From: Candidatus Levyibacteriota bacterium
Lineage (GTDB): Bacteria; Patescibacteriota; Microgenomatia; Levybacterales; UBA12049
Assembly: GCA_016182225.1 (NCBI GenBank)
Contig: JACOXV010000040.1
Span: 1 to 12,039, forward strand
Length of the DNA stretch: 12,039 bases
Reading direction: 5' to 3'
The position numbers and the translations under genes are program-made. The notes under the pieces are model-generated. The model did not search any database. It saw only the letters and a list, made by a program, of their open reading frames with translations, and was not told the DNA's origin. This document shows positions 1 through 4,698 of the stretch, piece by piece. Position 1 is the first letter of the stretch. The number at the start of each line of letters is the position of its first letter.

Positions 1-1357
1 GGAATTCTGCCCATTGCTGGTCGGTATATGGCTGTTGCTCCCTCGGCAAGGGGTTACCCTTGTCATCGTAGAGAACAGGCTTGGGTTGATCATCAACAAT
101 CGGTGCATCTTCTCGAACCTGACCCAGGTCCGGTTTTGCGTTTCCGAAGATGATCAGCGAGTCGGCAGCGCCGATGAAAGCACGAACAGTCATGGCGTAA
201 AGAATGCGCCCGTCACTTCCAAGATACTGGATTTGCTCCAGACTCGAGTTAGGTGCATTCATCCACCCGACGCGTTCCATTTCAGCAATTACGCTGTCCT
301 TCTCGTCTTTCGGAAGACCTTCTTCGTTGAGCTTACCGGAGAAGGGATCAGTTCCCCATCCGCGGAAACTTGCGAGCACCTGACCGATGTCATTCCACTC
401 GAAGTTGTAGATGGGTTTGATGGTGATATAGTCCCACGGCGTCGCCTTGTCTGGGCGATAGAACACCGCGTATTCGGTCTGACGGTCAAGCAAGACTCGA
501 TCCCAAGTGGCATACTTGTCAGCGTCTCCTGCCGAATAGATCAGGTATGCACCCGAGACATCGAACGTTCCGCCGGGAGCGTACTCCAGCCACGGAGACG
601 GTGAGGACTCGAGGTCCTTCACCATATCGTTCACGATGTTGACAGCGCCAATGGAGTCAGATGATGTGTTAGGCACATCCAGATGAGTCCACCAGCCGCC
701 CGGCAAGGTTGAGGCAATTCCGCCAATCGAAGTCACAGAGTGACCCCAATTGAAGAAAAAGCTTCCCCATGCAATGCGAGCCTGCCAAACCTCATTGAGT
801 ACCAATGCGCGGAGCTTGGAGTTTCCCAGCGCCAGCTTGACGTCATTCCCATCTTGCGAACAAGGAATATCGTAATACCAAAGCGACTGGAAGTCCCGAA
901 GCTCAGGATTGGCGTACTGGAAGAGGTTCCGATTGAAGTCGAGCCTGATCTTTGCCCCACAAAAGATCTTGCCCGAGCTGTCTACGGCCGAATAGGTCGC
1001 AGACTCAATTGTCATGTAGCGGGTTTGACCGGCATACCGCTTGGTCTTGACCATTCCCAGAACCTGGGCATTCACGCCATTTGGCAGTGTCACCTGGACG
1101 TCCTGGGTTTTTGAGCCACTCATCTTGCCGAATACAGTCTGGAGCGCAAGTCGTGGGGCGACTTCATTCACTCCCCGGAGTTCGGCGATGTTGATTTCCT
1201 GATTAGAACCGGCTGGTCCCCTCAAGTTGTACGTGACAACGTCGGTGAGATCATCGATGGACATGTCACTTCGGAGAGGAAGCGGCTGCCCGCTTTCGCA
1301 TCCGAGAACTACAAAGACCAGAACGAGAAGCCCAACTAGGCTCCGACGAGAAAACAT
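1..1357 (-). CDS. Putative secreted lipoprotein of unknown function (3' end beyond the window)
   Basis: Reading the minus strand from the ATG at 1357 gives an uninterrupted frame of 452 codons to the window edge, so the C-terminus is missing. The N-terminus is a lipoprotein signal: MFSRR, a hydrophobic run of about residues 6-18, then a lipobox ending L18-G19-C20, so Cys20 should be lipidated and the protein anchored outside the cytoplasmic membrane. A strong Shine-Dalgarno site AGGAGG (1367-1362) lies 4 nt before the ATG. The mature part is rich in Trp, Tyr, Asp and Gly, as expected for an extracellular beta-rich domain, but I recognise no family. Third positions are GC-rich (CTC, GTC, ATC, GGC frequent), very unlike the AT-rich genes from 1906 onward, which suggests horizontal acquisition or an assembly join. 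Certain: open frame, lipobox and SD. Unknown: function. Confidence 0.85.
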   Translation of the reverse strand, partial: MFSRRSLVGLLVLVFVVLGCESGQPLPLRSDMSIDDLTDVVTYNLRGPAGSNQEINIAELRGVNEVAPRLALQTVFGKMSGSKTQDVQVTLPNGVNAQVLGMVKTKRYAGQTRYMTIESATYSAVDSSGKIFCGAKIRLDFNRNLFQYANPELRDFQSLWYYDIPCSQDGNDVKLALGNSKLRALVLNEVWQARIAWGSFFFNWGHSVTSIGGIASTLPGGWWTHLDVPNTSSDSIGAVNIVNDMVKDLESSPSPWLEYAPGGTFDVSGAYLIYSAGDADKYATWDRVLLDRQTEYAVFYRPDKATPWDYITIKPIYNFEWNDIGQVLASFRGWGTDPFSGKLNEEGLPKDEKDSVIAEMERVGWMNAPNSSLEQIQYLGSDGRILYAMTVRAFIGAADSLIIFGNAKPDLGQVREDAPIVDDQPKPVLYDDKGNPLPREQQPYTDQQWAEF

Positions 1358-1414
1358 GTTCCCTCCTATGCTTACCAATCAAACGCTCTTTGCGGCGCAG
1401 ACGGTTGGCCAAAC

Positions 1415-1465
1415 TTAGTCAGCCAGCCAAAGCAGTTAAAATAACTGCCCTCGCGGGCTGACTAA
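1415..1465. repeat. Nested inverted repeat in the lipoprotein leader
   Basis: The outer arms TTAGTCAGCC (1415-1424) and GGCTGACTAA (1456-1465) are perfect 10-bp inverted repeats. Between them lies a second perfect hairpin, GCAGTTA (1432-1438) and TAACTGC (1442-1448), with an AAA loop. It falls inside the predicted leader, about 50 nt upstream of the Shine-Dalgarno site. The sequence GCCAACC read on the minus strand (1409-1403) can compete for part of the 3' arm, so two alternative structures are possible. Neither arm is followed by a T run, so it is not a simple terminator. An operator, an RNA switch or an mRNA-stability element are all possible. Confidence 0.6.
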
Positions 1466-1570
1466 ATAGGAAAATTGATAATTACCGCAGATTGTAAACG
1501 TGCAAAATAAATCAATAATTCACTAAAATATCACAGCAAATTGCGAAATCTAATGAACTATCGGACTTGA

Positions 1571-1599
1571 AATATATCATCCCGAAGGTAAGTTGTCAA
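1571..1599 (-). promoter_or_regulatory. Sigma70-type promoter for the lipoprotein gene
   Basis: On the minus strand TTGACA (1599-1594) is separated by exactly 17 bp from TATATT (1576-1571). Transcription would start near 1564, giving a leader of about 200 nt before the ATG at 1357. The stretch 1358-1658 contains no gene; it holds this promoter, the nested inverted repeat at 1415-1465 and otherwise AT-rich sequence in which I see nothing. Confidence 0.6.
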
Positions 1600-1658
1600 G
1601 ACTATGGGACAGGACTTCGAAGCTAATTATACAATAAAGGGGTACAAAAGTATTTAAG

Positions 1659-1730
1659 TAGCAGGAGTGGGGATCGAACCCACCGCTGGGCGCTTATGAA
1701 ACGCCCCGGGACACCAGTCCACTTCCTGCC
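1659..1730 (-). tRNA. tRNA-Met-like (anticodon CAU)
   Basis: On the minus strand, acceptor GGCAGGA (1730-1724) pairs with TCCTGCT (1666-1660), beginning with a G-U pair, followed by discriminator A1659. The anticodon stem GGCGT/GCGCC holds loop TTCATAA, with CAU at 1698-1696. The variable loop is 5 nt. The T arm is canonical: GTGGG, loop TTCGATC, CCCAC. The D arm is weak: the loop has GG, but the stem closes with only about three pairs, and position 8 is A instead of the nearly invariant U. CCA is not encoded. CAU could mean elongator Met or lysidine-modified Ile2; because an Ile(UAU) tRNA lies at 4018, elongator Met is favoured. It is transcribed away from the CAU tRNA at 1792. Confidence 0.75.
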
Positions 1731-1741
1731 TCATCACTCCA

Positions 1742-1771
1742 AGTATATCAGGTTGACTAGCCTTGAAGCAA
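1742..1771 (-). promoter_or_regulatory. Probable promoter of the minus-strand CAU tRNA
   Basis: TATACT (1747-1742, minus strand) lies 11 bp before the mature tRNA end at 1730. TTGCTT (1771-1766) is 18 bp further upstream and matches only the TTG of the -35 consensus. It interleaves with the promoter of the opposite tRNA. Confidence 0.45.
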
Positions 1772-1782
1772 ACTGGTATAAT
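1753..1782 (+). promoter_or_regulatory. Strong promoter of the plus-strand initiator-like tRNA
   Basis: TTGACT (1753-1758), an 18-bp spacer and a perfect TATAAT (1777-1782). The start would fall at about 1789-1790, two or three bases before the mature 5' end at 1792, so the primary transcript is almost the tRNA itself. Confidence 0.75.
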
Positions 1783-1791
1783 AGTCCAACG

Positions 1792-1860
1792 CGCGGGGTA
1801 GTGTACAGTGCACGTGAGGCTCATAATCTCACAGGCTAGGCGCAACTCCTAGCCCCGCAA
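1792..1860 (+). tRNA. Initiator-type tRNA-Met (CAU), structurally divergent
   Basis: Acceptor CGCGGGG (1792-1798) faces CCCCGCA (1853-1859) with discriminator A1860. Pairs 2-7 are perfect G-C pairs while C1 opposes A72, the mismatch that marks bacterial initiator tRNAs. U8 and A9 are present. Anticodon stem TGAGG/TCTCA carries loop CTCATAA with CAU at 1822-1824. Unusual points: the D arm is GTGT/GCAC with a 5-nt loop ACAGT that lacks GG; the T stem CTAGG/CCTAG carries loop CGCAACT instead of the TTC-containing consensus; the three consecutive G-C pairs typical of initiator anticodon stems are missing; and it is only 69 nt long. The strong promoter just upstream and a T run at 1865-1869 argue that it is transcribed. 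It could be the real initiator tRNA, an extra copy or a tRNA-like decoy. Confidence 0.65.
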
Positions 1861-1867
1861 CAAATTT

Positions 1868-1896
1868 TTGACTTTTAATTCTCTTAGGCCTAAAAT
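1868..1896 (+). promoter_or_regulatory. Leaderless-type promoter for the DUF218 gene
   Basis: TTGACT (1868-1873), exactly 17 bp, TAAAAT (1891-1896). The start would fall near 1903, only about 3 nt before the ATG at 1906, and no Shine-Dalgarno sequence is present. The first bases of the -35 box are also the end of the T run after the upstream tRNA. Confidence 0.65.
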
Positions 1897-1905
1897 ATCC
1901 CCCGC

Positions 1906-2709
1906 ATGACAGAAGTAGAGCCAATTTCTTACGAATCAACCACATCGCCTGAGGTTATTGTGCCAAAATATGACGCTATTTTGGTTCATGGCTACTGGAT
2001 GAGCGAACACCCCTCAGGACTAGCATTAAGAAGTCGCCTTGCGGCAAGAGCAGCAGCTCTGGCATATGATGAGGGAAGAGGTGCTCGCAAGATAGTTGTT
2101 GATCTAGGATTTCAGTGGGGACCAGAATACCCTTCAACAGGATTACTAATCGCAGGAGAGCTTCAAGAAAAATATGGTGTACCTCCTGAATCTATTATTT
2201 TCAGAGAAGAATCCTACAGCACGGGCGGAGAAGTTAAAACATTTGTAGAATTAGCAGAGGAAAACGGGTGGAATAATCTTTTAGATATAGCATTTTCCAA
2301 CCATTATTTAACAATTCCTGATATATATAGAGAATATGACATACAAGCAAGAGTTACTTTCAGATCAGTTGAGGATATATTAAGAGAAAAAGATATACAC
2401 AGAATAAACCGTACCTATAAAAAGAGACGACTTCTCAATCCCGGGGTACCAATTCATGAAAGACTATATGAAGAGTCGGATGAGGAACGAACAGTTAGCT
2501 TCGAACATAATAATACAGCAGGTCTTATCGAAAATTTATCTGGATCAAGATATGGAATTGCTTATAGATTTTATGAGAAAGCTAAATGGGCCCGCATGCA
2601 TATTCCCGGATTTAGCTATGATTCTCTTGAGCGAAAAAACAAAGCTAAGCGTCTAAAATTAGGCAAAGGAAAAGAATTTCCTGTTCCAATTGACGTCTAT
2701 AAACTTTAA
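1906..2709 (+). CDS. DUF218 / YdcF-SanA-ElyC-like protein
   Basis: A 267-residue protein whose N-terminal half (about 22-135) follows the DUF218 plan: DAILVHG at 23-29, a basic helix SRLAARAAALAY at 43-54 where the family has an Arg and a small-residue helix, KIVVDLG at 62-68, the GVPPESIIFREESYST stretch at 91-106 matching the family's GVP...I..E..S..T motif, and a further beta-alpha unit ending LDIAFSNH at 126-133. Family members SanA and ElyC act in envelope or lipid-carrier metabolism, and YdcF has been reported to bind S-adenosylmethionine; the substrate here is unknown. There is no signal peptide or membrane segment, so it is probably cytoplasmic. The C-terminal ~110 residues are basic and not recognised. 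The start is supported by the promoter 10 nt upstream. The stop lies 1 nt from the convergent FtsB-like gene. Confidence 0.8.
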   Translation: MTEVEPISYESTTSPEVIVPKYDAILVHGYWMSEHPSGLALRSRLAARAAALAYDEGRGARKIVVDLGFQWGPEYPSTGLLIAGELQEKYGVPPESIIFREESYSTGGEVKTFVELAEENGWNNLLDIAFSNHYLTIPDIYREYDIQARVTFRSVEDILREKDIHRINRTYKKRRLLNPGVPIHERLYEESDEERTVSFEHNNTAGLIENLSGSRYGIAYRFYEKAKWARMHIPGFSYDSLERKNKAKRLKLGKGKEFPVPIDVYKL

Positions 2710-2710
2710 G

Positions 2711-3052
2711 CTAAAACTCAATCCCCAATAACTTTAGCCATTTTTGCCAATTCGGAGAATTATCTATTTTGGTAACTTTAGGGGTTGGCGTTGGTTCGGG
2801 AAGCACCACCTTTGCTTCATCTTTTTTCACTAGAAAAAGCTTATTTCTTGCCTCCTGTTCCACAAATTCTTTACTCTGAACCTCACGAAGTTTTGTTTTA
2901 AGCTCTCTATTTTCTTCTTTCTGAAAAGACAGAGTCTTTTCAGCCTCTTTTATAAGATCCTGCTTATTCCAAAGAGTATAAATGGAGTGAATGAGGCCAT
3001 TAATAATTATTATTGACAACCCTATTGTGATGAAAAAGGACAGTTTTTTCAT
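2711..3052 (-). CDS. FtsB/DivIC-like septum formation protein
   Basis: A 113-residue bitopic membrane protein: a short basic cytoplasmic start (MKK), one membrane span at about residues 5-24, then a coiled coil at about 28-60 rich in Glu, Lys and Gln. It ends with the FtsB/DivIC signature FVEQEARNKLFLVKKDEAKVVLP, in which an ARxKL core precedes an acidic residue and a hydrophobic strand. The family forms the FtsQ-FtsL-FtsB (DivIB-FtsL-DivIC) complex that activates septal peptidoglycan synthesis. A Pro/Thr-rich linker (about 84-92) leads to a short tail containing two Trp. It diverges from the recombinase gene at 3098. A minus-strand TATAAT (3090-3085) overlaps the other gene's -10, but I find no good -35 and no Shine-Dalgarno site. 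FtsB and DivIC are hard to separate from one sequence. Confidence 0.75.
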   Translation of the reverse strand: MKKLSFFITIGLSIIIINGLIHSIYTLWNKQDLIKEAEKTLSFQKEENRELKTKLREVQSKEFVEQEARNKLFLVKKDEAKVVLPEPTPTPKVTKIDNSPNWQKWLKLLGIEF

Positions 3053-3060
3053 AATACTTA

Positions 3061-3089
3061 TTGACTAGCTTGTATAATTCTGATATTAT
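3061..3089 (+). promoter_or_regulatory. Leaderless-type promoter for the Xer-like gene
   Basis: TTGACT (3061-3066), exactly 17 bp, TATTAT (3084-3089). The start is expected near 3096, about 2 nt before the ATG at 3098. No Shine-Dalgarno sequence exists between the -10 and the ATG. Confidence 0.7.
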
Positions 3090-3097
3090 AGGCTATT

Positions 3098-3958
3098 ATG
3101 AATCCTGTTAGACTCGCCGATGCGAACACAGAATTTAAAAATTTTCTTAAGGAAAAGGGCCATTCAGGTTCTACTATTGTAGCATACGTGAAGGATATCG
3201 ATCAGTTAATCGAATTCCTAAAAGACCTTGAGAAACACCATGTTCAAGATGTAAAGAAAGAAGATATCGAGGCATTTCTTGGCAAACTTTCAACCGAAGG
3301 CTACACTCCTAAATCCATTTCCAGAAAGATTAATTCAACTAGAACCTTTTACAGGTTTCTAAAGATTAATGAATATGTTACAGATGATCCCTCCCTACTC
3401 GTAGAACATCCCAAATATCAACTTGCTCCGCCCAGAATTCTTACTCCAACAGAATACAGAGCTTTAAGAGATGCAGCCAGAAATGATGCAAGGATGTCAG
3501 CAATTATTGAGCTTTTACTCCAAACAGGAATAAGAATTGGTGAATTAACTAATTTAAGGCTTTCAGATGTCGGAAAAGATAGTCTAAATATAAAACCCTT
3601 TGAAAAGCATCCTGAAAGGACTGTTTCGCTTAATAAGAGGGCGAAGGAGAGCCTAGGAAGGTACATGGAAGTTCGTCCAAAAGTAAATGAAGACCATTTA
3701 TTTATCACTAAATCCGGGAAACCTTTCTTAATTAGAAATATAAGAACTTCTGTCGAGAGGTATTTCAGACTTGCTGAAATCAAAAATGCAAAAGTAAATG
3801 ATTTAAGACATACTTTCGTTGCTCATCATTTAAAGCATGGAGTATCTTTAGTGTTATTATCAAAAATGCTTGGACATAAAAGACTATCTACAACGGAACG
3901 CTATCTGGAATATGTTCCGGACCGAGCCGCCGAATCCCAAGTCCTCTCAGAACTATAA
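3098..3958 (+). CDS. XerC/XerD-like tyrosine recombinase with His-to-Asn in box II
   Basis: A 286-residue enzyme of normal Xer length. Residues ~8-95 form the core-binding SAM-like domain; ~113-280 form the catalytic domain. Arg146 lies in the box I motif TGIRIGEL, Lys170 is the likely beta-hairpin Lys, Arg237 and His238 lie in NDLRHTF, His260 in LGH, and the nucleophile is Tyr269 in STTERYLEY, nine residues after His260 as in XerD. The His of the HxxR motif (His244 of E. coli XerD) is replaced by Asn234, with codon AAT clearly read. Xer enzymes resolve chromosome dimers at dif sites during division, which fits the FtsB-like neighbour, but an integrase role for a mobile element cannot be excluded. 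No dif-like palindrome was recognised in the window. Confidence 0.9.
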   Translation: MNPVRLADANTEFKNFLKEKGHSGSTIVAYVKDIDQLIEFLKDLEKHHVQDVKKEDIEAFLGKLSTEGYTPKSISRKINSTRTFYRFLKINEYVTDDPSLLVEHPKYQLAPPRILTPTEYRALRDAARNDARMSAIIELLLQTGIRIGELTNLRLSDVGKDSLNIKPFEKHPERTVSLNKRAKESLGRYMEVRPKVNEDHLFITKSGKPFLIRNIRTSVERYFRLAEIKNAKVNDLRHTFVAHHLKHGVSLVLLSKMLGHKRLSTTERYLEYVPDRAAESQVLSEL

Positions 3959-3961
3959 ACT

Positions 3962-4003
3962 TAGCTTCTAGCATCTAGCAACTAGCATTTAGTTTTTAGT
4001 ATA
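3962..4003 (+). repeat. Degenerate heptamer array (TAGCNNN x 6)
   Basis: Six consecutive 7-bp units: TAGCTTC, TAGCATC, TAGCAAC, TAGCATT, TAGTTTT, TAGTATA. The period is exact while positions 5-7 vary. It begins 3 nt after the recombinase stop, and its last unit supplies most of the -10 box of the tRNA-Ile gene. The same TAGC-type heptamers occur at 11943-12018. Confidence 0.85.
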
Positions 4004-4005
4004 AT
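4000..4005 (+). promoter_or_regulatory. -10 box of tRNA-Ile(UAU)
   Basis: A perfect TATAAT lies 12 bp before the mature tRNA 5' end at 4018. The -35 position, inside the heptamer array, reads TAGCAA and is weak, so the repeat array itself forms the upstream promoter region. Confidence 0.6.
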
Positions 4006-4017
4006 TGTGGAGCTTTC

Positions 4018-4089
4018 GGGCTAGTAGCTCAGTGGTAGAGCGCTACTCTTATAAAGTAGATGTCCTTGGTTCGATCCCAAGCTAGCCCA
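4018..4089 (+). tRNA. tRNA-Ile (anticodon UAU)
   Basis: A full cloverleaf of 72 nt: acceptor GGGCTAG (4018-4024) with CTAGCCC (4082-4088) and discriminator A4089; TA at positions 8-9; D stem GCTC/GAGC with loop AGTGGTA; anticodon stem CTACT/AGTAG with loop CTTATAA, so the anticodon is UAU (4050-4052); variable loop ATGTC; T stem CTTGG/CCAAG with loop TTCGATC. CCA is not encoded. A UAU anticodon reads AUA directly, whereas most bacteria use a CAU tRNA modified to lysidine by TilS. It is followed 3 nt later by the ATG of the next ORF. Confidence 0.95.
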
Positions 4090-4091
4090 CT

Positions 4092-4676
4092 ATGCCTGAA
4101 GATCCAATTGAAGGCACTCCAACAGCCGATCATGTTGAAGAATGGCTTAAAAGCCGGGCAAAAGCTGGTGTGAAACCATCGGATATCGGACAAACCGAAG
4201 AAGAACTTCCTCAGGGAGTTATTGCAACTAGAACTCGCGAGCTCAGAGAAAAGTTCGAAAATCTCGTTCCCATGATTCCTGAATTTGTCCATGCATCGCA
4301 TATAGCGTACCAAGCCCCGCAGGAGCCTGAGGAAATCTCACTTCCACCCGTGGTATTTACTAAAAAAGGATATCTCTATTACTATCAAAAAACCTTAGTT
4401 GAGGGTTATGTATTTAATATTACAATCTGCAGAAAAAAAGTTACAAAAAATATGGAACCAATACCAAATACATTTGTAACGAAGGGTGATCATTATTGGG
4501 AAGAAAAGCTTTTCATACAAGACTTTGATGAAGGAGAAGATTCAGGAGTTGGATATCAAGGTCATGATGATTTTCAATGGCAGAAAGGGTTAAACGGAGA
4601 AAAGGCAAAGGCTCCATTAAAAAATACAAACTATGTTTTTACTCAGGCAGAACGAATTTATCAAGATCTTTCTTGA
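4092..4676 (+). CDS. Hypothetical protein directly downstream of tRNA-Ile
   Basis: A 194-residue acidic soluble protein that I do not recognise. Residues 1-60 are helical and charged (VEEWLKSRAKAG, TRTRELREKFENL). The C-terminal half is rich in aromatic residues with short alternating strands (GYLYYYQKTLVEGYVFNITICRK) and an acidic loop near residues 145-155. The start is fixed: an in-frame TAG at 4083-4085 lies inside the tRNA acceptor stem and the ATG at 4092 is the first start after it. No Shine-Dalgarno or separate promoter is possible in the 3-nt gap, so the gene is probably co-transcribed with the tRNA and released as a near-leaderless mRNA by tRNA 3' processing (inference). It ends with TGA, 22 nt from the convergent ATPase gene. 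Confidence 0.75.
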   Translation: MPEDPIEGTPTADHVEEWLKSRAKAGVKPSDIGQTEEELPQGVIATRTRELREKFENLVPMIPEFVHASHIAYQAPQEPEEISLPPVVFTKKGYLYYYQKTLVEGYVFNITICRKKVTKNMEPIPNTFVTKGDHYWEEKLFIQDFDEGEDSGVGYQGHDDFQWQKGLNGEKAKAPLKNTNYVFTQAERIYQDLS

Positions 4677-4698
4677 ACAAGTAATCGAGCCAAATAAA

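Noticed and set aside
14..1114. Plus-strand open frames at 14-604 and 740-1114
   Set aside because: They lie opposite the 452-codon minus-strand lipoprotein frame, which has a signal peptide, a Shine-Dalgarno site and codon-like composition.
1654..1845. Minus-strand open frame of 63 codons across both tRNAs
   Set aside because: It is made entirely of tRNA and promoter sequence.
3085..3113. Promoter for the FtsB-like gene
   Set aside because: A minus-strand TATAAT exists but no -35 of acceptable quality lies 16-18 bp upstream, so it was not listed.
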